A stretch of 64,000 nt of DNA from positions 3,413,501 through 3,477,500 of the forward strand of contig AP018318.1 in assembly GCA_003990705.1 (NCBI GenBank). The letters run 5' to 3'. A model generated the notes under the pieces. That model was not told the origin of the DNA and did no database searches. It was given only the letters and a program-made list of their open reading frames with translations. Made by a program: the position numbers and the translations under genes. Shown in pieces: positions 55,982 through 64,000 of this stretch; position 1 is the stretch's first letter, and every line of letters starts with the position of its first letter. The stretch is from Nostoc sp. HK-01 (GTDB lineage Bacteria; Cyanobacteriota; Cyanobacteriia; Cyanobacteriales; Nostocaceae).

Positions 55982-56849
55982 ACAAATTTGAACTTCTTCA
56001 ACTCACTTGATAAGTTTTATCTCTCGGAGAGATTCTTGATGCCATTTTAGCGATTTTTTACTGACTACTGTGTAGCAGTCAAAAAAGTGAATCAGTTTGG
56101 CAGGTGTCATAACAATAATTTTATCTCCGACAAGATTGATACAAAGTTCAAGAAAAACATTTCGGAATTATCTAAGTGAATATTATGTTACAGTCTCTTG
56201 CTATGATTTGCCATCTTTTGGTTAAGCAGAGGTTAATAAATTGCATCAAAAACTACATTTTTTCTTTTGTGCTGATATAAATTATTAACTTATATTAGAG
56301 CAATTGCTTTCATTATAACATCTGCAAATACTCGATCCAGGCTGGTTTTAGAGTTTAGATAATTTTACTCACAAGCAAAGTCTACCGAAATATTACTGAA
56401 GACTTTGATGATTTTTACTATGCCACTCAGCATAACAAGCAACCAATTAAAATTGGCTAATCATGATTAAATGAGCAGATAAAAATATACTCTCAATCAG
56501 CATAGACATATTCACTGACTAGTAATTACAAATTCAGTAATCACACGAAAAATAAATTTGTTAATTTACTATACTAGTGTTATGTAACATTACTTTGGGT
56601 TTGTCAATCTATACATAGGTAGAGTACAAATACCTTAAGAATTAGAGCAGGCGATCGCCAAATATTTCTGATTTACGACTATTAAATAAATCAAAGTTTG
56701 ATGACAAATTCATTACATAAAAAACCGCCACTAAATTATGGCGGTTGTCTGGTTAAGCAATCGGAGGGTAATTAAAGATTACTCTGGGAATTTTAGAGTT
56801 GCTGTAGCCGAATTTGCACTTACTGATTCTCTAAAATTGCCCATTTAAA
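55982..56849. other. Long AT-rich intergenic region, no gene seen
   Basis: Apart from the terminator at 56719-56746 and an imperfect inverted repeat at about 56788-56846, I see nothing. Stop codons are dense in all frames and no RNA gene was recognised. Confidence 0.45.
56719..56746 (-). terminator. Rho-independent terminator of the DUF362 gene
   Basis: On the minus strand AACCGCC pairs with GGCGGTT across a 10-base loop and is followed by TTTT. It lies about 100 bp after the stop of the minus-strand DUF362 gene. Confidence 0.8.
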
Positions 56850-57821
56850 CTAACCTCTGCTATATGTATTCATCGGTTCCTTGATAAATCGAATGTAAAG
56901 GTGTTTAAACGTAGATTTGATCACGCGGGGCATAGCAAAATCAATTGGCATTAACTTATCTGGTAAGCGCCAATCTGAGATTTGTAATAAATCAGGATGT
57001 AACAGCGGAAACTCAATTGCATCTAGTTCAGGACAAACCCCAAGTCTTTGGGAAGCAGCAACAGTTGGAACTTTCTGAGGCGAAACATTGAGAATTTCTA
57101 ATATCGCCCTATCTAAAGCAAATACATTTGATGCTGCGGCTAAAATGCCTAAATTCCGAGGTTCTCCACCACTAGGGCCATTGCCTTCATGACCAATAAT
57201 GCCATCTAAAATTGTTAAATCTGGGTTGATTGTTTTAGCCGTTTCTACTAACATCTCTCCAAAACGGTTAGCATCTTTCCCGGCTTCCATGTGCCACCAA
57301 GCTTTCATCTTACCGGGAACGCAACCAAACAAATTTTTCACGCCCATTGTTAAAGTCAATTGCAGATGTGATTTAACTTTGGGCAAATTAATAATTACAT
57401 CAGCTTCCATCGCCTCTTTGCACAGTAGCAAATGGTTGAAATTTTCGCTGACTGTTTGGTAACGCTGACCATGAAATTCGACGATGGGAAGATTGAGTTC
57501 TTGAATTAAAGGTAGATAACCATTCGCAATGGCGACTCCCTTCGCACTCCCAAAAGCGGGACTATCGCCTAAAAACGGTTTACCACCAGCTTCGATAACC
57601 ATTTTGGCAACTTCGTAAACCAGTTCAGCGCGGGTAGTACATTCCTTGGTAGGACGTGCGCCTGTGAGAAGATTCGGCTTGAGTAATACCTTTTGTCCTG
57701 GTTTGACAAAAGCGGTTATTCCTCCCAGGGGTTCTAGCAAAGTGGTTAAAGATTCCCGTAAAGCTGCGCTTTCGTAAGACGTAGCCCTAATTAAGCTGAC
57801 AGATGGTTTGTATGTCTGCAT
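56850..57821 (-). CDS. DUF362 domain-containing protein
   Basis: The 323-residue protein has the DUF362 core: VLLKPNLLTGARPTKECTTR, a GGKPFLGDSPAFGSAKGV glycine-rich loop, VIINLPKVKSHLQLTLTMGV and ILDGIIGHEGNGPSGG. Many family members carry an Fe-S domain; this one shows no cysteine cluster. It lies 84 bp after the aspA-like gene on the same strand, so the two may be co-transcribed. Function is not established; some relatives act on Fe-S or uroporphyrin-type metabolism but this is not clear here. Confidence 0.9.
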   Translation of the reverse strand: MQTYKPSVSLIRATSYESAALRESLTTLLEPLGGITAFVKPGQKVLLKPNLLTGARPTKECTTRAELVYEVAKMVIEAGGKPFLGDSPAFGSAKGVAIANGYLPLIQELNLPIVEFHGQRYQTVSENFNHLLLCKEAMEADVIINLPKVKSHLQLTLTMGVKNLFGCVPGKMKAWWHMEAGKDANRFGEMLVETAKTINPDLTILDGIIGHEGNGPSGGEPRNLGILAAASNVFALDRAILEILNVSPQKVPTVAASQRLGVCPELDAIEFPLLHPDLLQISDWRLPDKLMPIDFAMPRVIKSTFKHLYIRFIKEPMNTYSRG

Positions 57822-57905
57822 AGGTAAATAATTGCGTGTAGTGAAGATAGGAGAAAGATAAATTTCTTTCTTGTTCTATCTTCCTACGTTGTTTGAATCG
57901 ATAGA

Positions 57906-59324
57906 TTAAGATTCTGTCTTGAGGGGTACAATACTACTCATCTGTTCTAGATTTAACACTTCAGCTAATTCCGCCTCAGTCATCAACCCTTTTTCTAAAA
58001 CAATCTGTCGTAAAGATTTACCACTAGCTAAGGATTCTTTGGCGACTTCCGCAGCATTGAGATAGCCAATGTGAGTATTGAGTGCAGTGACTAAAGCTAA
58101 ACTACCTTCGGCGTAGGCTAAACACCGTTCTTTGTTGGCAGTAATATTTTGAATACAGCGTTCTGTCAGCACGGCGATGGTATTGCCCAGAATTTCAATG
58201 CTGTGAATCAGATCATAAGCAATCAACGGCATCATCACGTTCAATTCTAATTGTCCCGCTTGGGCGGCAAGTGCGATCGCACTATCGTATCCCATCACCT
58301 GGAAACACACCATCGATGTCATCTCTGCCATAACTGGATTATATTTTCCTGGCATAATCGAGGAACCTGGTTGCACTGGCGGAAGTTGAATTTCTTTCAA
58401 ACCAGTTTTCGGCCCAGAGTCCATCAAGCGCAAATCGTGAGATATTTTGACTAAATCCTGCGCCAAGTTGCGTAAAGCCCCAGAAACATTGACAAACGGT
58501 GCCATACTCTGCATAGCTGCCATTAGCTGAGGTGCAGGCTCTAAAGGCATATTCAGCAATTCTGAGAGAACTTCCACCACACGGGCGCGATACAAAGGAT
58601 GGGTATTCATCCCTGTACCAGATGCACTACCACCCAAACCCAGCACCATCAAATCTCCAGATGCAGTATAAATGCGGTTTTGGTGGTCTGAGAGGATTTG
58701 CGCCCAAGCCGCAAAAGTATCACCCAAACGCACAGGTACAGCGTCTTGCATGTGGGTTCTGCCAGATTTAACGATATCTTGAAATTCTACCGCTTTGCTT
58801 TCTAAGGCAGCGATCGCTTTTTCTAAAGCTGGGTGTAATGTATGAGTCAATGCTAATAAACCACCAATCCGAATCGCTGTTGGGATAACATCATTGGTAG
58901 ACTGGCCGTAGTTAACATGGTCGTTAGGATTAACTCGTTTGTAATTACCTTTTTCATCACCGAGAATTTCTAACGCCAGATTCGCCAGCACTTCGTTAAC
59001 ATTCATGTGGTGCGAAGTCCCAGCACCAGCTTGATAAACATCGACAACAAACTGGTCCCGTAATTGTCCTGCAAGGATTTCATCAGATGCTTTGACAATT
59101 GCTTGACTAATATCTTGGGAAATACAACCTAATTCACCGTTAACAATTGCGGTAGCTTTTTTAATTATTAAGCAAGAATCTACGTAAGTAGGCAAGGGCT
59201 TGATGCCGCTGATAGGGAAGTTTTCTGTAGCGCGTAAAGTTTGAATGCCGTAATAAACGTTACTAGAAATTTGGCGATCGCCCATTGAGTCGCGCTCAAT
59301 GCGAAAATTTATATTGTCAGTCAT
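57906..59324 (-). CDS. aspA: Aspartate ammonia-lyase/fumarase family enzyme
   Basis: The 472-residue enzyme belongs to the class II fumarase/aspartase superfamily. Conserved regions include QAGAGTSHHMNVNEVLANLA, GRTHMQDAVPVRLG and the flexible loop GSSIMPGKYNPVMAE with the catalytic Ser. The extended region with NEVLANLALEILG and the DAVP pattern favours aspartate ammonia-lyase (aspartate to fumarate plus ammonia) over fumarase, which usually reads Asp-Ala-Thr-Pro at this point, but the loop is unusual for both. If aspartase, it would connect to aspartate from cyanophycin breakdown. It precedes the DUF362 gene on the minus strand. Confidence 0.8.
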   Translation of the reverse strand: MTDNINFRIERDSMGDRQISSNVYYGIQTLRATENFPISGIKPLPTYVDSCLIIKKATAIVNGELGCISQDISQAIVKASDEILAGQLRDQFVVDVYQAGAGTSHHMNVNEVLANLALEILGDEKGNYKRVNPNDHVNYGQSTNDVIPTAIRIGGLLALTHTLHPALEKAIAALESKAVEFQDIVKSGRTHMQDAVPVRLGDTFAAWAQILSDHQNRIYTASGDLMVLGLGGSASGTGMNTHPLYRARVVEVLSELLNMPLEPAPQLMAAMQSMAPFVNVSGALRNLAQDLVKISHDLRLMDSGPKTGLKEIQLPPVQPGSSIMPGKYNPVMAEMTSMVCFQVMGYDSAIALAAQAGQLELNVMMPLIAYDLIHSIEILGNTIAVLTERCIQNITANKERCLAYAEGSLALVTALNTHIGYLNAAEVAKESLASGKSLRQIVLEKGLMTEAELAEVLNLEQMSSIVPLKTES

Positions 59325-59463
59325 ACTATTGTTTTGGATGATCTCAAAATACAGATCATGCCATGTAAATGACCCTCACGCCCTGTTTACTATCTGCAAT
59401 CTTTCAGCAACAAATCAATTGATTTACGCTAAACTCCAGTTTAAATACGTGCAGGTAAATATT

Positions 59464-60026
59464 ATGATTAAAACACCAACTCGCCGGATATCTTTAGAAG
59501 AATTTTTACAATTACCAGAAACTAAACCAGCAAGTGAATTTATTGATGGCGAAATAATTCAAAAACCTATGCCTCAAGGTAAACATAGTAGAATTCAAGG
59601 TGAATTGGCAACTACAATTAATAGTGTAGTCAAACCTGAAAAAATCGCCTTAGCTTTTCCAGAATTACGCTGTACCTTTGGTGGAAGTTCAACTGTTCCA
59701 GATGTGGCGGTATTGCTTGGAAACGCATTCCTGTAGATGAAAAAGGTAATATTGCTAATGTTTTTAATATACACCCAGATTGGACAATTGAAATTCTCTC
59801 TCCTGAACAAAGTACAACCAAAGTTACTAAAAACATTTTACATTGTTTAAATCATGGTACTAGCTTAGGTTGGTTAATTGATCCAGAAGAATATTGTGTT
59901 TTAGTTTATCCGCCTCACCAGCAAATAATATATTTAGATAACGAACAAGATATATTGCCAGTTACCGATTTAGTTAGTGATTTACATTTGACATTGGGGC
60001 AATTATTTGGTTGGTTAAAGTTATAA
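59464..60026 (+). pseudogene. Uma2 family gene, frameshifted
   Basis: The gene starts at ATG 59464 with RRISLEEFLQLPETKPASEF and reaches STVPDVAVL. There the frame should continue RWKRIPVDEKGNIANVF, which is read in another frame from about 59719 and runs open to TAA 60026. Restoring one base between 59716 and 59717 (for example CT to CGT) rejoins the halves exactly. The second half contains WTIEILSPEQSTTK, with the Uma2 acidic site. The whole would encode about 187 residues. It is a recent pseudogene by a 1-bp deletion, or a sequencing error. Confidence 0.9.
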
Positions 60027-60044
60027 ATAATTCCTCAAACCTAA

Positions 60045-60566
60045 ATGATGACTTTACCCAACTGGATTACTTTTTCTCGCCTTCTCGGTGTCCCATTTCT
60101 GCTTTATGGTTTGTATAATCCTACTTCTCAGGCTAGATGGATATGTTTAGCGATTTTTCTTGTGGCGGCGTTAACTGACTGGTTAGATGGATATTTAGCG
60201 CGGAAACTCAACCAAGTTAGTGATTTAGGCAAATTTTTAGATCCTTTAGTCGATAAATTTTTGGTGCTTGCGCCGTTGATGGTATTGATTGAGTTAGGGA
60301 AAGTTCCAGCTTGGGGAGTGTTTTTAATTTTAGCGAGAGAATTAGCGATCGCTGGTTGGCGAGTAAATCAAACGACGATTACAGGGGCGAATATTTGGGG
60401 TAAGCTGAAAACGGTGAGTCAAATAGTGGCGATCGCATTTTTGATTGCACCTTTATCATCAGAATGGCACACTCTATCATTAATTGCCTTTTGGATTTCG
60501 GTTGTTTTAACTTTAATATCAGGGTTGATTTATCTTTTACCGCCAAAGGTGAGTACTGTTGACTAA
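60045..60566 (+). CDS. pgsA: CDP-diacylglycerol-glycerol-3-phosphate 3-phosphatidyltransferase
   Basis: The 173-residue membrane enzyme makes phosphatidylglycerolphosphate, the precursor of phosphatidylglycerol, an essential thylakoid lipid. The CDP-alcohol phosphotransferase motif D-G-x2-A-R-x8-G-x3-D-x3-D is present: LDGYLARKLNQVSDLG then KFLDPLVDK. Five or six hydrophobic segments follow the usual pattern. Two ATGs are adjacent at the start (60045 and 60048). It lies 18 bp after the broken Uma2 gene, and ends near the convergent rfbA. Confidence 0.95.
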   Translation: MMTLPNWITFSRLLGVPFLLYGLYNPTSQARWICLAIFLVAALTDWLDGYLARKLNQVSDLGKFLDPLVDKFLVLAPLMVLIELGKVPAWGVFLILARELAIAGWRVNQTTITGANIWGKLKTVSQIVAIAFLIAPLSSEWHTLSLIAFWISVVLTLISGLIYLLPPKVSTVD

Positions 60567-60615
60567 AATTTAAACGCAGAGGTGCGCTAAGTTTACGCGG
60601 AGGTACACGGAGTTT

Positions 60616-61530
60616 TTAATGAGAATTAATGAAACATTGTGGTCTTTTTCTAGCAATGAGATAATCGTCTTCTAAAATTGAGATTAAATATTGACCATAG
60701 CTACTTTTAGCCATTGGTTTAATTAATTCTTTGAGTTGATTAGCATCTATATAGCCTTGATTGTAGGCAATTTCTTCAATACAAGCTATTTTTAATCCTT
60801 GCCGTTCTTCTAAGGTTTGGATAAAATTAGCGGCTTGATGTAAAGATTCATGAGTTCCTGCATCTAACCAAGCATATCCTCTACCTAAAAGCTCAACTCT
60901 TAATTTTCCTTGCTTTAAATAAGCCATATTCACATCAGTTATTTCTAGTTCATTCCGCGCCGAAGGTTGGAGATTAGCTGCTATTTCTGCAATTTGAGCA
61001 TCATAAAAATAAATCCCAGGAATGACATATTTAGATTTAGGTAATGCAGGTTTTTCTTCTATTCCTGTTACCCAACCATCCGCATCAAATTCAATCACGC
61101 CATAAGGCCGCGGATCTTTTACCTGATAGCCAAAAATAAGTCCACCTTCTTTTAGTTGTGCGGCTCTCAGTAACACTTCTCTTAAACCGTTACCATAAAA
61201 TAAATTGTCACCCAAAATTAAGCAGACTGGTTGATTATCTATAAACTCCTTTCCTAAAATAAAAGCATGAGCCAAACCTTCGGGATAAGGCTGCTCAATG
61301 TAACTAAACTGCAAACCCCATTGACTACCATCTTTTAAAAGTTCTTGTAATAATGGCAAATCATTTGGTGTAGAAATAATTAAAATTTCGCGGATTCCTG
61401 CCAACATTAATACAGACAAGGGATAATAAATCATCGGCTTGTCATAAATTGGCATTAGTTGTTTACTTACAACATTAGTAATCGGATAAAGACGAGTACC
61501 AAAGCCACCCGCTAAAATAATTCCTTTCAT
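60616..61530 (-). CDS. rfbA: Glucose-1-phosphate thymidylyltransferase
   Basis: RfbA makes dTDP-glucose from glucose-1-phosphate and dTTP, the first step toward dTDP-rhamnose for cell-surface polysaccharide. The N-terminus [20 protein letters not shown] is the nucleotide-binding motif, so translation should begin at ATG 61530, giving 304 residues; a longer upstream reading would run through the rfbB end. The ATG overlaps the rfbB stop (ATGA), so the two genes are translationally coupled. The usual length is about 290-300. Confidence 0.96.
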   Translation of the reverse strand: MKGIILAGGFGTRLYPITNVVSKQLMPIYDKPMIYYPLSVLMLAGIREILIISTPNDLPLLQELLKDGSQWGLQFSYIEQPYPEGLAHAFILGKEFIDNQPVCLILGDNLFYGNGLREVLLRAAQLKEGGLIFGYQVKDPRPYGVIEFDADGWVTGIEEKPALPKSKYVIPGIYFYDAQIAEIAANLQPSARNELEITDVNMAYLKQGKLRVELLGRGYAWLDAGTHESLHQAANFIQTLEERQGLKIACIEEIAYNQGYIDANQLKELIKPMAKSSYGQYLISILEDDYLIARKRPQCFINSH

Positions 61531-62594
61531 TTGCGATTTTCGTAGTTTTGTTTCAACCAGTTTTGGTAAGTTGCTGAACGTACTTGATTGACCCAATCTG
61601 AATTATCAAGATACCATTGCACTGTTTTTCTTAAAGCACTATCAAAGTTTTCTTGAGGTTGCCAACCTAAATCACGCCTGATTTTACTACAATCAATTGC
61701 ATATCTTCGGTCATGTCCTGGGCGGTCTGGAACAAAATTTATCAAAGAAGAATAGGAAAAATTAGGTTTTGGTACTAATTCATCAAGTATGGCACAGATT
61801 TTGTTTACAACTGTTAAATTTGTTTGTTCATTCAGTCCACCAATATTATATGTTTCCCCAATTTTTCCCTGTTGGAGAACTGAATATATAGCCTCACAAT
61901 GGTCGATAACATAAAGCCAATCTCGAATATTCTGCCCATCACCATATATTGGTAATGACTTACCATCTAAAGCATTCAAGATAGTTAGAGGAATAAGTTT
62001 TTCTGGAGACTGGCGCATTCCATAGTTATTTGAGCAATTTGTAGTTAAAGTAGGCAATTTATATGTGTGATAGTATGCCCGCACAAAATGATCCGCTGCG
62101 GCTTTAGACGCTGCGTAAGGACTATTAGGCGCGTAGGGTGTATCTTCTCGAAAAGCAGGTTCATCAGGCTGAAGTGAACCGTATACTTCATCTGTTGATA
62201 TATGCAAAAACCGAAATTGTTGCTGTTTTGGCGGTGATAGTTTTTGCCAATAAAGCCGACTCGCTTCTAGTACATTAAATGTACCAACTACATTAGTTTG
62301 AATAAATACTTGCGGACTAAAAATAGAACGATCAACGTGACTTTCGGCAGCAAAGTTGATAATTAAATCAGGTTGATATTGATTTAATAAGTAACTAATT
62401 AGTTCAATATTACAAATATCACCTTGCACAAAATGATAGTTGCGATCGCCTCGTAATTCTGCTAAGTTTTCAATATTACTAGCATAGGTTAGTTTGTCTA
62501 AATTAATAATGTTAAACCAATTATTTTTTCGGGCTAAAAGAATAAAGTTTGCACCGATAAATCCAGCACCACCAGTTACTAATGCTGTGAGCAT
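61527..62594 (-). CDS. rfbB: dTDP-glucose 4,6-dehydratase
   Basis: RfbB converts dTDP-glucose to dTDP-4-keto-6-deoxyglucose using bound NAD+. The 355-residue SDR enzyme has the Rossmann loop [11 protein letters not shown], the catalytic ISTDEVYG (Thr-Asp-Glu) motif and YAASKAAAD (Tyr-x3-Lys). It is first in the two-gene rfbB-rfbA unit and overlaps rfbA by 4 bases. The next steps (rfbC, rfbD) are not in the window, so they must be elsewhere. Confidence 0.96.
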   Translation of the reverse strand: MLTALVTGGAGFIGANFILLARKNNWFNIINLDKLTYASNIENLAELRGDRNYHFVQGDICNIELISYLLNQYQPDLIINFAAESHVDRSIFSPQVFIQTNVVGTFNVLEASRLYWQKLSPPKQQQFRFLHISTDEVYGSLQPDEPAFREDTPYAPNSPYAASKAAADHFVRAYYHTYKLPTLTTNCSNNYGMRQSPEKLIPLTILNALDGKSLPIYGDGQNIRDWLYVIDHCEAIYSVLQQGKIGETYNIGGLNEQTNLTVVNKICAILDELVPKPNFSYSSLINFVPDRPGHDRRYAIDCSKIRRDLGWQPQENFDSALRKTVQWYLDNSDWVNQVRSATYQNWLKQNYENRK

Positions 62595-62718
62595 ACATCT
62601 TTAAGATTTGATTTATTATTTAACTTATATATAATTGAACTTATATTAAGTATGTTTCTATAAACAAAACTAACACTAGACGAAATCTCTATTTATTTTT
62701 GCTCCTCCGAATAATAAT

Positions 62719-63444
62719 ATGTATCAAACAGACCCTCCGCGTCCCGCAAAAGAATTCTTACCTACAATGTATGATCTTCCTAGTGAAGATCCAAAGGAAC
62801 CTGGCTTGCCCGACTAATTTCATATCTGGCAACCCCGCCTGTTAGAAGACACTTTCTCTCCAACAGGCTACCGTGGAGATGAAATATTTATTGCTAGTGA
62901 TTTAAATCTCTACTATGACCCTCACCATCCACTATGGTACAAACGCCCAGACTGGTTTGCGATTGTAGGTGGTTCTCGTCTTTATGAACAAAAAGATTTA
63001 CGTTTAAGTTATGTGATTTGGCAAGAAGGTATTGCACCTTTTGTGGTTGTAGAGTTACTGTCTCCTGGTACTGAGAAAGAAGATTTGGGACAAACTCTAA
63101 GAGAGGTTAACCAACCACCGACGAAGTGGGAAGTTTATGAGCGAGTTTTGCGGGTTCCCTACTATATTGTCTTTGACCGTTACTCTGACAAATTACAAGC
63201 ATTCCAACTGGTTGCAGACCGCTACAGTGAAATAGATTTAAATATACCAAGAATTTGGATGCCGAGTTTGCAACTGGGATTAGGACTTTGGCAAGGTTCT
63301 TACCAAGGAATTGAGCGATTGTGGTTACGTTGGTATGATGCAGATGGAAATTGGATTCCTACTCCCGTGGAGCAGGAAAGCCAGAGGGCTGAACGATTAG
63401 CCGCTAAGTTACGAGAGTTTGGAATTGACCCCAACCAAATATAA
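62719..63444 (+). pseudogene. Uma2 family gene with an internal stop codon
   Basis: The frame begins at ATG 62719 (MYQTDPPRPAKEFLPTMYDL) and is interrupted at codon 33 by TAA (62815-62817) in GLPD-stop-FHIWQP. The same frame then runs open to 63444, with RPDWFAIVGG, VVVELLSPGTEKEDLG and the coiled SQRAERLAAKLREFG tail of long Uma2 proteins. A GAA to TAA change would fit the family context (GLPDEF). The restored protein would be about 241 residues. It is a nonsense mutation or sequencing error; ATG restart downstream would lack the N-terminus. Confidence 0.88.
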
Positions 63445-63448
63445 ATCG

Positions 63449-64000
63449 CTACACGGCTTGTAAAATTTCTTCATCTACAGAGAAATCTACTTCTTTCTTA
63501 TCCCGTCCATTGGCGAGATAATCATTGTTCAAGGAATCTGTTAGCCCAGAAATTAAATCATACTTCGGCTGCCAATTTAATTGGGTTTGCGCTTTTTGTA
63601 CCGATGCGAAGAAATGCTGAACGCGCATCGGGAAGGCTTTGCGCTTGCCAAAATCAAACTTTTTCGGGTCGTAGTGAACTATTTTAATTGCATCGGGTGA
63701 TTTGCCAGCCGCTACAACACAAGCACGGGCTAAACCATCGAATGTAACAAAGCGATCGCCTGAAATATTATAAATCTGCCCCACAGCTTTTTGATTGCCA
63801 ATCACCAAAGACATAGCAGTTGCTAAATCTTGCACATGACCCAACTGGGTAATATGCAAGCCGTTACCGGGAATAGCAATTGGGCGATCGCGCACAATTC
63901 TATCAAAAAACCAGCTTTCTAATTCGTTGTAATTACTCGGCCCGTAAATATACGTTGGGCGAATTGAGGTAAAGGGTAAGCCTTTTTCCGCTAAATGAGC
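63449..64000 (-). CDS. NAD-dependent epimerase/dehydratase-like protein (CSP41b-like), 3' part
   Basis: The frame is open to the right window edge, so the N-terminus lies outside; the ATG at 63895 is internal. The visible 183 residues show RPTYIYGP (Arg-Pro-Thr and Tyr of the SDR family), HITQLGHVQDLATAMSLV, NISGDRFVTFDGLARA and YDPKKFDFGKRKAFPMRVQH. They match the C-terminal half of cyanobacterial homologues of plastid CSP41b, RNA-binding atypical SDRs linked to ribosome function, also annotated as UDP-glucose 4-epimerase-like. It ends 4 bp from the convergent broken Uma2 gene. Confidence 0.88.
   Translation of the reverse strand, partial: AHLAEKGLPFTSIRPTYIYGPSNYNELESWFFDRIVRDRPIAIPGNGLHITQLGHVQDLATAMSLVIGNQKAVGQIYNISGDRFVTFDGLARACVVAAGKSPDAIKIVHYDPKKFDFGKRKAFPMRVQHFFASVQKAQTQLNWQPKYDLISGLTDSLNNDYLANGRDKKEVDFSVDEEILQAV

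Noticed and set aside
57906-59324. Functional link of the aspartase-like gene with the cyanophycin locus
   Set aside because: The genes are more than 50 kb apart; the metabolic connection is possible but not shown by the sequence.

Overview
This window is chromosomal DNA of a filamentous, probably nitrogen-fixing cyanobacterium, most likely in the Nostocales. The octamer GCGATCGC (HIP1) recurs throughout. The genes include photosystem II psbB and psbT, chlD of chlorophyll synthesis, a flavodiiron Flv3/Flv1 pair, group-3 sigma factor sigF, cyanophycin metabolism genes and many Uma2 (DUF820) genes. Intergenic DNA carries families of short GC-rich palindromic repeats and tandem repeats typical of Nostoc-like genomes. 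I see no tRNA, rRNA, CRISPR array, transposase or prophage.

Layout. 0-8 kb: the end of a DAHP synthase gene, then a nitrogen-storage locus (cphA2 and cyanophycinase cphB, divergent around a small gene), a nitrilase-fold/aldehyde dehydrogenase pair, a secreted protein and hspA. 8-13 kb: an SMR transporter, an AMIN/beta-lactamase-fold protein, a frameshifted FMN-binding-type gene, and exbB-exbD. 13-20.7 kb: a Ser/Thr kinase fused to a WD40 propeller, a 21-bp tandem repeat array, two Uma2 genes, and a large NB-ARC/TPR protein with ten almost identical 42-residue repeats, divergent from a small membrane protein. 20.8-29 kb: argG, the flv3-flv1 pair, a small peptide gene with a double-glycine-like leader, and a small gene bracketed by about 85-bp direct repeats. 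29-36 kb: a WD40 protein, a Rossmann protein carrying an in-frame repeat insertion, chlD and Uma2.

36-47 kb: sigF, a Bax-inhibitor-1-like membrane protein, the run prfB (with a programmed +1 frameshift), a DUF3285-type small protein, ybeY, dgkA and trpG/pabA, a metallo-beta-lactamase-fold protein lacking its main metal motif, and two parts of a peptide-type ABC importer. 47-56 kb: psbB-psbT, rps1 with a leader hairpin, a HAD phosphatase, a pentapeptide-repeat protein, a hoxW-type hydrogenase protease and a large acyl-CoA synthetase/GNAT fusion. 56-64 kb: a DUF362 protein, an aspartase/fumarase-family enzyme, pgsA, rfbB-rfbA, two broken Uma2 genes and the end of a CSP41-like gene.

Functionally, most of the window is housekeeping and photosynthetic. 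The cyanophycin genes, Flv pair and hydrogenase protease fit a diazotrophic lifestyle. The accessory material consists of the NB-ARC/TPR gene, the GG-leader peptide, the Uma2 genes and the repeat arrays. Three genes are disrupted by small lesions (a 5-bp tandem duplication, a 1-bp deletion and a nonsense codon). Three others keep a fold but have lost key catalytic residues. I found no single clear new multi-gene system; the best candidates for novelty are the NB-ARC/TPR locus and the small leader peptide.
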